A DNA stretch of 64,000 nt from Leucogyrophana mollusca (Eukaryota; Basidiomycota; Agaricomycetes; Boletales), in the NCBI GenBank assembly GCA_021014945.1, contig MU266331.1:124001-188000 (forward strand), in the 5' to 3' direction. Below, in pieces: positions 47,075 to 59,632 of the stretch. The notes beneath the pieces were generated by a model. It was not told where the DNA came from. It saw nothing but the letters and a program-made list of their open reading frames with translations, and made no database searches. Numbering within the stretch: the first letter of the stretch is position 1; each line of letters opens with the position of its first letter. The position numbers and the translations under genes are program-made.

Positions 47075-48595
47075 TCATTCGTGCACCAGCGGCAGGGGTT
47101 CGTATGCGTTCGTATCATTGCTTCGCCGTCTCCACCCACCTAACCACCCATTGAATATGGCACTCCCCTTTGTTCGTTTGATCTCTCCAGCTCGCAGAAC
47201 CTCATATTTTTTACCCCTCCAAACAACTTCGTTGCCGATAACGCCTAAAAACCATATCGGCAAGGCCAGGAGCTCGCGGATGGAATAGGCTACAATGAAG
47301 GCCCAACGTTTGTCCGCGGGAATGGAATGGCCGGCGAGAGATGCATATACGTCCAGGTCGATCCACAACCAGACCAGGTGATGCACAGGAAGGAAGAGCC
47401 ACGGTGCCAAGCCAAACAGGTGACGCAAACTTGCAGCTGCAATCAAGCTCATGACAAAACTTTCGGTGAATGGTTCGATGATAGTGGCAGCCATGACCAT
47501 ATGCTTTCGCACGCGAATCCAACGTACTCGCCGCCAGATGTAGTCCGACAGAGACATTTTCCCAATGGCATTATGCGCAATGTCGCATGAGAGGTCATGC
47601 CGAAGTCCCAGCTCATGCCATAAAGCGCTGGCAATCATGTTATCTTCCGCGAGGAAGCGCCCAAACGCCGCTAGGCCATGGTTCTCGGGTTCCAGTTCGC
47701 AGTCCGCGGAATTTGGTTTCGGTTTCAGTGATCCATTGACCCTTTCAAGATCTGAACGACGGTAGAGATTCGATTTGCCCACAACGCAGGACTCGATGGC
47801 CACAGTGTTTATGGCAAGGTACATCTTTGCGTGATTGGTATTGAGAAACGCTTCCTCGACACTGGCGCCAAAATATCCTTCATTGGCGGAGGCTAAGGGC
47901 ACATGGTGTACGAGACCAACGCGTTTTTGCAGAGGGGTCGATGATGACGAAGGAGGTCCTTCCAGAGCATCAATGGAACGTGCTAGTGTGCCAGGTGCCA
48001 CCGATATGTTAGAGTCGATGACCCATATAATGTCGTTGGCGGCCTGCCTATATGACCGTATGAGGTTGTTAACTTTGGGATTAACACCAACAACCTCCTC
48101 CCCTGCGACATGAATAATAAGACGACGACGAAAAATCAGGCAGCCCATAACGAGAACGTACCTATGATGACTTTAGCGTCCACGTTGGGGTATTTAGAGA
48201 TTAAATCCCGAACCACGGGAAGCGCTTGGTCGTGTTCATCGGCAACCGACAGTAAGATCTCGAAATTGGGATACTCTTGAGTGAAGGTTGACTCGATATT
48301 TTCGTAGAGGTTGGTGTCTAGGCCTTTGAGTGGTCGTAAAATGGAAACACCAGGTGCGGCGGAGGCAGAGGCAGAGGCCAAGGGAGATCGCGGTCGAAGG
48401 CGGTACCTCCTGCGCCTATGATGAATGTTTAGACACGAAAGATATCTCAATGACAGGAACCTACGCCGTGCGCCATCCCACAAGACCTATTGACCATAAC
48501 ACCACGTACCAGCCAAGACTGATAGCAGACAATGTAATAAGGACGACGTGACGGTCAGGAAGGCTGAAGGAAAAGCTTGTGTGCGAGTCCTCCAT
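47075..48595 (-). CDS. Ceramide glucosyltransferase (glucosylceramide synthase, GT21)
   Basis: Transfers glucose from UDP-glucose to ceramide to make glucosylceramide, a membrane sphingolipid. Three exons with checked phases (48465-48595, 48162-48415, 47075-48102) give 470 residues. An N-terminal membrane segment (VVLITLSAISLGWYVVLWSI) precedes the GT-A domain: GVSILRPLKGLDTNLYENI, FEILLSVADEHDQALPVV, IIWVIDSNISVAPGTL, ASANEGYFGASVEEAFLNT, LAEDNMIASALWHELG. The product-binding (R/Q)xxRW motif is RRVRW. C-terminal hydrophobic segments include LFGLAPWLFLPVHHLVWLWI. All marker motifs of the family are present. The tail TNAYEPLPLVHE is short and Pro-containing. Confidence 0.93.
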
Positions 48596-49286
48596 CACCA
48601 ATCCAAACGCGAACTTGCTTGCTGGAATGGCGATGAAGCCTTGGACCGAACAACAAGCCGAAAGGCGGAGGCAGAGAGAAATTGGTGCGGCACTAAAGCG
48701 CCCGCTCACAGTGTAGCAAGCGTTGACGCATTACGTTTTGTTGACGTCGAACGTAGACCTGCCACTCTGTTTCCCATCTCGTCTGCAGCTGAACATAATA
48801 TCCTTCGTAACTGTCATTCTGCAGCACATGTATGCCGAGTAGGTACGTTGTGACTAGACGTGAAACGTATAACAGCGATAGAACTACTAATATCATCTCG
48901 ATCTTGCCATTTTCGAACCGCCAGGGGGACAAAATCAAACTGCTTAACCGTTCAACACTGCAATCGCAACGACTGGGATGCCACGTTGAAATTGTTGGTG
49001 GAAGCGTGAGGATGGTCGCCGAGAACAGCAAGGGCTTGAATTCAGGGGAGTGACCTAGGACATATCAAGCACAAGAAGTCGCTCAGAGCCCACTGGGTCT
49101 TCCGATATTGCTGATTGGCGTACGCTGTGCAGTGCAATCTGTAGCCGAAAGAAAGTAAATTATCTTTCTCCAACGGGAGAAGGAACGAGGGCTCGGATCG
49201 ACACGCACAATTGCCACCACTTAAGCCTTAAGGATCAAGTCAGTCGAGACCCGTTAGAAGAAGCTAAGTTGTATGGCATATTACTG
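48596..49286. other. Intergenic region with one weak candidate ORF
   Basis: About 690 bp between the ceramide glucosyltransferase start and the TatD stop, both minus strand. It contains a single-exon minus ORF (48693-49031, 112 codons) with one hydrophobic run (MILVVLSLLYVSRLVTTYLL) followed by a Tyr/Gln/Arg-rich stretch. The ORF sits in the promoter of the downstream gene, has no recognised family and no intron, so I leave it as a possible small membrane protein only. Confidence 0.25.
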
Positions 49287-50835
49287 TTAGGCACTGACTA
49301 GTTCCTTCAGACCAAAAAGCTCCACGGTATTCTTGTACGCTTTCTCCGTGACCTTCTCAAAAGATACGCCCTCATTCACCTTATGAACTACCCAAGCAAC
49401 ACCACCAATAGCACTGGGTTCGTTGCGCCCCTTCACCGGTTTGCCCAGGACAAACGTCTCCGGCTTTGTTGCAGGGGGGAAATATAGGGCTCGCAGAGAA
49501 GCCGGCAAGCTGTCCAGATGGGATTTCGACGCGTGCGTGGACGTCATCGAGCACCATGGCGCGTCTTGCGGGGGTAGGTTACCAAATACAACACCGAAAG
49601 AAAAAACCAAGGCGAACCTGTTTCAAGGAGCAACTTTTCGGGACGAATGGCTTTTACAGCCATGAGATTTTGCTCGGTCTTCATCGAACACCCATTAATA
49701 CTTGTTTCGATTGGCAATGATACTACCAGCGCAGACACAGACCGAACGACGTACCTAATATGGAAGCCCATGTCCATCTGTTGGATCGCTCGGGTTGAGT
49801 TCTCAATGAAACGCATCCAATTATGTCACGCACGAGCTCGTTCACTTCCTCTACGCTGCCGGTGAAACTGTGGACGACACCGCCCTTGGCGCCAGAGGCT
49901 CTGCCCCCGTCCTCCTCGAAGCCTTCTTCCTTGAGTATCGCCACAAAATCACTGTGAGCTGCACGAGAGTGCAGGAACAGAGGGAGATGGTATTTTTTCG
50001 CCAGTGTGAGCTGTGAACCTGGCGATGGTATAAGAACGACGATAGATTAACACTTCAGTCACGTCTCGGAGTGTTTGACGCACGAAAATGCCTGCGTTGA
50101 ATATCTTCAGATGCAAAATGGGTACGATCATAATCTGTGGAAGCGTTATGGTCCTGACAAGGAATACGCGTGTATGCAAACTGCACACACCTAGGCCGCA
50201 CTCTCCGAGCGCCACAACCCTGCCTTTGCCTTCCATGTGATCCTCGATTAATTTATCCAGCGCTCTCAGGTAGGCTTCCGACCCTCCTTGATATTGGTCA
50301 AATTCCTTTGAGCGTGTGGGGTGGCACCCTACAGTCGCGTATAAATCTGAAAACAGTCAATAACGGAGGAGTGCGTGGACAAACTTAAGCTCACCATGTT
50401 TGCGTGCAAGATCCAAAGCTTGCCGAGACTCGCGAAGGCTACCGCCTGTGATTATCATAGATTTGACACCAGCAGAGCGAGACCTCTCCAACATGGCCTC
50501 GAAGTCGTCTGCAGGATGGAGAGAGCTAGTTGAATAGAATGCTATCAAACCCGCTGGCCACCTCTGGCCACCCACCCTCATGTTTCTTCCTTCCATGGTG
50601 GATGCCACGGAAGACGGGGTCCGTAAGATTGACTGGCGGGATCCTGAAACGTTAGCAGCTACTATACCCACCAGGTGCTGGCCTTGCTTACCGCCAATGT
50701 CTAGAGGGAAATGAGCCTCGCGTCAGCTTCAGACACTTGGCTCTATTACCCAACGGTAGATGGGCGCGAACCGATAAATCTAAATGTTCCATGTATAGTT
50801 TCTGTGGTAGGTGCTGCGATGACAGTGACAGGCAT
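49287..50835 (-). CDS. TatD-family metal-dependent DNase
   Basis: TatD proteins are two-metal 3'-5' exonucleases/AP-endonucleases linked to DNA repair and apoptotic DNA breakdown. Start [20 protein letters not shown] at 50835. The conserved opening [20 protein letters not shown] needs three exons: 50772-50835, a 9-nt microexon at 50692-50700, and a third exon starting at 50632. Further motifs: [86 protein letters not shown] and [13 protein letters not shown]. The metal-binding Glu, His and Asp blocks are all present. The stop is at 49287 after [10 protein letters not shown]. Exon borders between 49550 and 50400 are approximate. Confidence 0.92.
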
Positions 50836-51160
50836 GGTGTGGAGCTGATGAAACTGATGGATTATTCGAAAACTGCAAGGATGATATGAGGGAAAGAGCC
50901 TTGGCAGCATCGACTTTACACGCGGTTTCAGTCGCTATAGGTAGGGGCAGGTGACCCAACTTGGCAGAGCTTTTAGAGCAGTCCTGAGCAGTCAGACGCG
51001 TGAATGGAGGGTTTCTTCACTCAGAGATCTTAGCTGAACTACACCGCACCTGTCAACTGCATGCATTGGTGTGTGCACATTTATTATTTATTGCCTGGAC
51101 TGATCTAGATCTAGCTGTGTGGATAATATACATGTTGATTTCCTTCGTGATAATGAGGAC
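50836..51160. other. Spacer between TatD promoter and ABC transporter 3' end
   Basis: 325 bp, AT-rich near 51070-51150. It must hold the TatD promoter and the ABC transporter 3' UTR. No distinct element could be called. Confidence 0.4.
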
Positions 51161-54100
51161 CTATCCAGCCGCCAACGTATAAAGTGCGTCTTTGTCGCCA
51201 CTCTCGTCTACCAGAGCACGCAGCACCCCCCTCTCGTTCTGAAGTAGCTCCTTAGGGCTCCCAAATTCCACCTATAGATGCATATTTAGTCACTCGTTCT
51301 GCAAGGCAACGCAAGAAACTTACAAGTTTCCCTGCATCTAGAACCATCTGAAGGGGCAATCAGCACTTGGTAGACCACTTGAGCGCGAGGCTTACAATCT
51401 TGTCTGCGTCTATGATGGTGTGCAGACGATGAGCAATGATAATTTGAGTTACATCCCGAAGTCCACGTCTGAGAGAGGACTGGATGGCAGAGTCTGTCTT
51501 GTAATCTGAGAGTTGGATTGTTTCAGGCAATTAACTCCTGCGTATCATTTACCAAGCCTTACCTATGGCTGAAGTGGCTATATGGTAAAGTCGGTAAGAA
51601 GTAGCTATCACATAACTGAGAGGGGACCAACCTTCATCCAAGATTAACAATTTGCTTTTGCGCACCATGGCTCTCGCAAGAGCAAGGATCTGGCGTTGAC
51701 CGACTGACAAGTTAGCGCCTCCACTGGATATGGAGCTGTCGAGAGTCAGCCTGCTGTCGTCCGACTCGTCTTGAACCGCAAAGAGCCCGGCGGAGCGCAA
51801 ACCATCATTCAATGTTGCGTCATCATGTTGGTCAAATGGATCGAGATTTTGGCGGAGAGTGCCGGTAAGTAGTTCGGGCTTTGTCAAAACGTTAAAAACA
51901 TGCTCGCTTGAACGAAGTCGTCACGTACAACTTGAGGTATTATAGTCACGTTCGAACGCAGGGTTTCTAGGTTCAGAGAGCTAGTTGGGATGCCGTCAAA
52001 GTAGACATCGCCATCGGTGAAGATGCATCGGAGAAGTGATAATGTGAGCGAGCTCTGCTGAATCTTTAGCATCGACACAAAACCGATGTCTTTGAAAAGC
52101 TACCTTGCCGCTACCCGTGCGTCCAACTAGCCGTTGATTAAGAGTTTGTAAAAGAATAGAGTAGAACCACTGGACGTACCTACCCCCACACGCTCGCCAG
52201 GGGCAATGTGGAATGACAGATCGTGCAGAACTTTAGGCCCATCCTGTATAATGTATAATCAGACGCTTTAGTAATGCAAGACGAAAAGAGAATTTACCGA
52301 AGAATATCGTGCAGACAGTCCATCCACTCGTAGGTCGCCTCTGGATGGCCAATAGGCCGGAGGTTCCCCACCTTCCGAGGGCTTCGGTTCTTGTTCAATC
52401 TTAAGATAGCTGTCGATTCGTTCAAGACTGTCCAGCGAGTTAGCTGATGTTACTTAGATAGAACGTAACATATACCTATTCCCTATAACAGCGATAGTCT
52501 CAGTGGCTGCGCTGAAGCCTCGAGAAATCACGAGACTTACCGTTGACTTCTACTTCATTGAGCATTCGGACCCACCACAGGATCATAGAGCTGAATCCGA
52601 CTGTCAAATATTGTTGATTGAGTAGGCATTGATGGTAGTATGTGGTTGAACTAACCTGCCATGTTCAATGAAAAACCGATGTTGGATGCTTGTGCAGCGC
52701 CACGTCCGTAAACAAGATAAGCAGCGAGGCCTGAAGAGAAGAGGGCACCCGCAGCGTCGATGCGGACGGAAACCCATCTGCACACAATTCAGCTCAGCAC
52801 ATAAAGTGTGGCTTGGCAAAATTTACCGATTTAAATTATAGAACATGCGTGCGGATTTTGTGTACCGATCAATCCGAACCAATGACTCCCGCTTGAATGA
52901 CTCTTGGGCGCCATATGCTCGAATAGAAGCTGCGGCGTAATCGGGTCAGGGGGTGCGGAGATCTATAACGGGGCAACTTACTTAGGCCTGCGATGGCTGC
53001 ACCAAAATGACCTGAGACAGGGGCCTTCGCGTTGCTCATTTCTCGTTTCACTGATAGCTGGGCCTTCATGTAAACTCTTCCGAGGAATGCACCGAATACC
53101 CCTATGATGACGCCAGGAATGAAAATGAGCGGCGTCGTTACAACAACCGCTCCAAGCTTGACGAGCATTGTCAAGGACACTTCGACTACCATGCCGATAC
53201 CCTGGGCGAAAGGGCCATCAACTACAGATATTGGTGAGCCAATCACATTTTGCCAGTAAGACTAGCGATCATACTGGCTCGGATATCTTGTGTGCATCGT
53301 GTGATGACCCGAGAGGTGGGAGTGGTGTCGAGCCATCTTAGGGTGGTTCCCAATACGGATTCAACCAGTTTCTTGTGTATCGTTCTCGAAGCTCTCATCG
53401 ACCCATAGTAGTAGAGGGCATAGCCAACTGAGTAAGCGAAGCTGACGAGCACAAGTAGGAGGGTGTACACCGCAAGGTAGCTTCAAGGGCATTTTAACGC
53501 TCTGTCGAGGAAAGTAGACTGTTGGGGGCTTACTATTGTACGTTGACTTCAGAAGCAGGATGCAGTTCGTATTGCGAAGCCCAATAGCCCAGGAACCAGG
53601 TCTGTACGGAGTTCACCAGTTGGGTCAATACCATCAAACCGAGGAAAGCGACCCAAAACAAGAACGAGTATTGGCCTCCCATACTGGCTAGGTATAGTTT
53701 GACTGAAAATCCAATCAATACTGGCGGCGGAGAATATATTGGCTAACTTACACGCAGACCAACTAACGTGGCCCTCTAGTATTTCTTCAGCCATCACGAG
53801 TTTCCCGTCTTCCTTTACTTGCGCCTTGACTTCTTGTGGGCTGTCAAAAACTTCGGCCTCCTCGGACATTTCTTTCTGTTGTGGAACTTCTGCGGCTGGG
53901 ATACCACTGTCGGAAGACATGCCGGAAATTGGGCCCTGGCTAATAACACGCCCGTTTGATCCAAGAGAGACCATGAAATGGGCCACGGCACTGGCCATCG
54001 CAACATTGTGTGTCTGGACCATTTGGATAAGCTGGATGCGAGCAGAACGAAGCACCCATATTCCCAGACGTACCACGAGGATTACAGTCCGGCCCCTGAC

Positions 54101-57100
54101 CAAGTCACCACCCAGACATTTGTCGACGATCCACTTGGAAGTGTGAACATCGAGAGCGGCCAGTATCTGGAGAAAGTGAGTCAGCGAAAACGGAACTACC
54201 GATATCGAGGGTCCTACATCGTCCAGCAGGAGGATTTGTGCAGAGGAATATATTGCTCGTGCAAGGGTAATTCTTGCCTGTTCACAAGTTAGTTTCAGGA
54301 AACATACAATCGCTCATTCCCAACCTTTTGGCCGCCGCTGGATGTTATTGGACGTCAGGCTCCCGTCGAACGAGCTTTTTTCACGCGGACGCACCTGAGA
54401 GTTAGACCTTTCTCCCCAACTTCTGTTCGGTCCCCGGCGTCAAACAAAGTCAAGTCACGCTCCAGCGCACATTGATGTAACACTGTTCCTGGTCAACAAG
54501 TTTGTCTGCAGACATAAGAGTGCGCGCTGACCTTTCTTATACCGCGCCTCGTCGTATGGAGCGCCAAATATTATGTTATCCTGCAACACAGGATCAGAAT
54601 GGACAGAGGATCGTCTGCTGTTGTCACTGTACCCTGATTGTCTCATTCTGGACCCAAGATTCTTGAGCCGCATATGCAACACCTCCCTTCCGGGGAAGAC
54701 AAAACCAGGAGGTTGGGTCTGATGGGATAAAATGCATCTCGCCTGAAGAGCTCAACAATTGTGTACGGTGTATATGAAGACGGCATACCAAGTAAAGCCA
54801 TTAGCATCGACGTTTTCCCCGAACCTGTTGCTCCGACAATAAGATTGATACGCCCACGCAGGAAAAGAATTTCGTCATCAATGCGCAGCTTGAACTTCCG
54901 TTTTGACGATGTTAGCGAACGCAGGTCAAACATCCGATTTGATGGAGTCAGCACGCCACTGCTCTCGTTTGACCAAGAAAAGACTGCGTTTCGGAAGCCG
55001 ATAGCATCCGAACCTTCGTCCTCTTGCGCAAACCAACGCGCTCGGTCTTCTTCAGCCTGAGTAAAGGAGTCCAATAACTCGGTCTCCACTAGGAAACCAT
55101 TCACACGGTCTAAAGAGACCTTGGCTAGTATACTTTATTATTAGAACCGGGTGGCTTAGAGTTATATCGAGGTCGCTCGCCTTGTATGAGTTTCGGAACG
55201 TTGAAGAAGACTGCGTGCAGCTGGTCACGCAAGATATCGAAGACTGAAACAACCAAAATTCAGAGTTCATCACCCATGAAAGCTTAAAGTTACCCACTCG
55301 ACATCGAAGAGAAGACTTTCGAAGCTATATTTTCCCTAGTCGATCAAAATGTATCCATAGATCAAAATCGACCTTACCGCTTAGATTTTGCCCCATGATG
55401 AGGGTCTGAAGAGTGGTCAGCTAAGAAGCGACGGCCTTACTATGTGACGCACATAGGTAGTATATGATGCAAGCATTGTGCACAGAGGAATGACAAAGCT
55501 GGGGACGTCGGTCAGCGAGCCCGGAAACAGTGAACAGAATTCTCACTTCAAGTTGTTGTTGACCAGCTCGAGAAGTTTCTGCTTCCATGTCCAAACAAGC
55601 TCTTTTTCACGTTTCTCTGTTATCTTCTTGTCCATTTTGTTCTCCCATCCGAAGAGTTTAACCATTCGGAGAACGTTCATGGCTGCCCCGAAGTTAACCT
55701 TGATACACCTGTTGCGAAATGGTGGAACTCACTCTCCGTAACCGTTTGGACGCGTGCATCGGTCTGTGACGTGTTTCATTAGATAGAGGTACCTGGGCCA
55801 TCAATAAGCCGAGTTACCTTGTGCATTTTCCGAATTTGAACAGTCTGAATCTTCTGCGCGACATGTCCAGGGATAGGGAACAGAAGAATCATGACAACCA
55901 GACCAACAAGTGCACTCCACCCAAGGACGTCGTACAGGAACCAAACTACATGACGACCTGTCAGCACAATTCAACTAGATGCTTTATAATACGTACTGCA
56001 TAAAGCAACCTGCAAAGGGATGTAAAGAACTGTGAGGCATTAGCGTTGTACAGTGATAGGGGGCTGTGATACGCACTGACGAACAGGACGTCTCGTCCCT
56101 CCGTGATATTGTTCAAATCAGTCGTAACAAGATTGTTGATTTTTCCGACGAGGTTGTCCGCAGTTGGTTTCGCCTTATCAGTAATATCATCATCCTCATG
56201 GGGATATTTCATGTCCGTGACGTCATGCTTTGTCTCTTTCGAAGATGCAAAGCTTGCGGAGCTCGGTTTTATAGTCTCGTCGTCACTGTCGTAAGGACTC
56301 TCTTCAGCGGGGAGCTTCGCATATCCAGAAATCGACGCATTGTCAGGGTAAGATGAGGCAGTCGAATTACCCCACGTGCTTTCATCGTCCGGAGTGCCTG
56401 CCTTTATGCGAATACGAAGGGAGTGGTTGAACACGAGTTGTGTGAGTATTCCTTCAGTCCGCACAAGGATACGGGTCTCAAAGAACCAAATCAGGATCGG
56501 CGTCTGTACCAATGCGGTTGTGCACATACCGTAACGAAAATGTACCACTGCAGAGCGAGGGAACCTACTGTCGGGCCGAGGAAAAGCCATGCAATCCAAA
56601 CCCAAGGCCTCACGATGGCACCTTCACCTCCGGTCTCAAGATATCTAAACGTAAATGTTCAATAAAATGATGGCATAAGCACATGGAAAACGGCTTACAA
56701 CAAAAGGTGATTGATCCCAATCGGGCTGGCAACGATTGCAAAAGCCTAGCGATCACCATTAAGACTATCGCCAAGTGGATAGGCATGAAAAACCTACGTA
56801 AATAGTGATCATCAAGGCTAATATCACGAATTCCGCTCCTGTAGCTGGCATAAGTTCTCTGGTATCTGTGAAGACAAATTCGCACTCACGGTAGATTTTC
56901 ATGAGGCCAAAGAAGACATGGCGTCTCTTGCCGCCGGAGAAGGGATCGAGATGCTTGCAGAAGAACCGGCAGTTAATATCTGATACACTTCCTTATGGCC
57001 ATACACCTTACCAGGAATGACTTCGTTACCAGGTTCTTGGCACGATCTTGATCGGCCAGAGCAGGAAGTTGTTCATGCGACAGATGAGGAGTCCTAGATG

Positions 57101-57992
57101 CCAGAAAGACGACTGGGTCTTCCCAAATGTATAACAACATCGACAGCCATGACGACGTTTGCTCAGGGTGGGGAACTTCGGCCGGATCCTGGAAATGATG
57201 TTAGCGATATTCAAATTGGGCATGTCGACAGACTTACCATGGGATCGAAGGGGATATACTGGCGGGGGCTGATCATCGGGAAAACAACACCGATCAAAGT
57301 TAGCACAACAACTTTGACCCACAATATCCAACCCTCTCGCATGTCCTTTGGCTGTTTGGTGAACGTGAGCAAGGGATAAAGGTCGCGATAAGCAAAGACT
57401 GCAAATGTTGCTAGAAGCAGGGTTGCCAAGTGGGTGGAAACAATTCTGCTCCAACGCGGCCGAGCTCCCACAGAAACGAGGCCCAGGAGAGCGGCGTAAA
57501 CCTTGATCAGCGAGGTTAGCGATGATGAGCCATAGAATGAGATGGACTTGCCATGGTCCTGCACAGAGCAAATTGATCCCACTCCCCACGCGAGAACAAG
57601 CCTTGCGAAGCCGTGGTCTTGGAAACCTTGCCGCTCAGATATTTCCCTCCTAGCATGCGGTCTTCCTCCCCTTCCACCGTCAAAGTTGCCAACGACATCC
57701 CCAAAAGAAGCAAGCAGCCTATGAACCTGGCGAACTTGTATGCATAGATGACGTTTCCCCCGTGTTGCGAAATAAACGTCTTCCGCTCAGTGAAGAAACC
57801 TTCTGTAGGCAAATCGTGGTCCTCGTCGGAGATGGTGGTGGCGAAGAGGCCACTCGCGCGATATATGATGCGAGCCCACAGCCTCTGAACTGGCTTGTAG
57901 AGCGCGACGAGCTGGAGTGCCAGAAGGACGGCCGATGCGCTCGCAACGTAGGCAGGAATCATAAAGGAGCTGGGCCATGCGCTGTTGAACAT
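51161..57992 (-). CDS. Full-length ABCC (MRP-type) ABC transporter
   Basis: ATP-driven exporter, probably vacuolar or plasma-membrane, for conjugates, toxins or bile-acid-like compounds (family knowledge). Start at 57992 (MFNSAWPSSFMIPAYVA). Layout: TMD0 (57992 to about 57000), TMD1 (to about 55130), NBD1, TMD2, NBD2. NBD1: Walker A VGATGSGKTSM, Q-loop AAQESWVQNETI, signature LTLSGGQKARITLARAI, Walker B ILLLDDILAALD with Asp at the catalytic Glu position (usual degeneracy of MRP NBD1), H-loop LVTHN. NBD2: VGRTGSGKSS, NLSVGQRQILALARAM, LLILDEATSAI, IIIAHRLHTI; here the catalytic Glu is kept. More than 25 short introns interrupt the gene, one of them splitting each nucleotide-binding motif. A 24-nt microexon (51334-51357) encodes MVLDAGKL after the NBD2 H-loop. 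The stop is at 51161-51163 after ALYTLAAG. Confidence 0.93.
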
Positions 57993-59632
57993 TAGAAGAG
58001 GATGTATTCTACCTCATAGCTGGACTCACGCGTCTTTGGGCAGCATCTTTGTCATGATTTGAAACTGCCTGCTGGAAACCGCTTGCAAGGACCAAACTCG
58101 AACAGTGCTTGTACATATAGCACTTCCGAAGTCAGGGTAAGCCTGTGAGAGCTCCGTTTGGTTCACAGTCACACAGAGATGCTTCGCGGGTGATAAGGTG
58201 GTGTTTGCTTCTCCACAATGCTTGTTTTGTTCCGTCGCATGGGCCTACCATACCCTCGAGTGATATCCCGACTGCTGCGGCCGTGCACGACGGTGACGGT
58301 GATTAATGCATTGATTTTTGCTCGCGTCTGGCTGCAATTGCTAACCTAGAGTCCAAAAGGGTATGGCGCGGAGTTTCAAAATAAGGTGTAGAGATCAGGT
58401 GAGATCAGTCGTCGTGCGATCTCTGGTACTTTTTACTTCGAACTCCGCGTCACAGCCGAGTTGGAACCGAGCCGACGCACCCATCGCCACGAAAGTCCTC
58501 GGTCTTCTTCAGTCGGAGTCCATTTTATCTGAGTTCTGGGAGAAGTGTTGAGTTCGGTGCACATTTGATTAGCCGTACAGATGAAATGTTAGAGGGTGTG
58601 ACCCAGCATTGTCTAGGCTTCCCTGTGGATAAAGAGGATTTAGACTATGAATAAAAACATGGATGGTGTCGAACGCAATTGTGAGGGATAGCGAGATCTG
58701 ATAACAGGGCTCAACTTGGTGCTCCAGCGCTTCAGTCATGGGAATGCCAGCGCACCGACAGGCCCGGGACTGGAGAAAACCGTTTAAGAGAATCGTGACG
58801 CAAAATATGGCTTGATACCCCTCATCTGGACTGATCTTGGACAAAGCAAATAGGGCTGGGGAGAACGCTGCCAGTGACTTGGTGGTGGTCGTGGTACATA
58901 TCTCAGGACTTGGCGCGCGCGCAAGATCGTCGTACATATACGGAGTCCGCGGGACAAAATTGACAACTTCTCACTTCCCAGCGGCAACTGCTTTCCATGT
59001 GAGAGCTCCAACGCCTCCACGGTGCATGGGACGACGCATACGTCAAGGCATGCATAATGAAGCCACGATGTACGTGTATGTGTCGGTCGTAAATTTAACA
59101 TTCCCAAGCAATCCAAATTACACTTACCATATGCCAAATGGATTCAAAACAATTCATTGAATAGGCGAATGATGGTTGAACGGGGGCCGCCGAAGTAGTA
59201 GTAGGCATGGAATACATGTCAAGCAGGCATCGAGAAAAGAATGTCAGAGCTTCATAGTCAAGCATTTCCCATACTGCACTCCAGGAGCAGTCGAACGACC
59301 TGGGAAACGCTCCGGCTTAATTGAGCTCCTAGGCGTTGTTCTTCTTCCCTATCCAGACCACATACCCAGAGTCAACAATGACAGCGAGTTGCTTCGCAAA
59401 AGATTTTGCTTAGCTGGGTGGGGGTGCTTGATGGAAAAATCACAAAGCAAACACAGATTCAATTTATAACTGTTTCTGCTGAGGTAATCAAATACACTGA
59501 CTAAGCCGGTGCTCAGCTGTGCAGTCATGGTGTGGGGTATTTAAGAGTTCTATGTAGCCATGGTATATAAAGTTCGACAAGTGTCCTACCAGGTAAAATG
59601 AAGACTGAATGGAGTCCCGTTAGAGGTCACAA
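57993..59632. other. Gene-free intergenic region
   Basis: 1.64 kb between the ABC transporter start and the F-box gene stop, both minus strand. The part near 58000-58400 must hold the transporter promoter. Plus ORFs at 58363-58551, 58837-59160 and 59176-59469 and minus ORFs at 58569-58937 and 58784-59137 show no domain, splice-consistent extension or composition typical of the neighbours. No tRNA or repeat was recognised. Confidence 0.45.

Noticed and set aside
58569..59137. Overlapping minus ORFs as a gene before the ABC transporter
   Set aside because: No splice-consistent extension, no domain, and overlapping plus ORFs of similar length; looks like chance.
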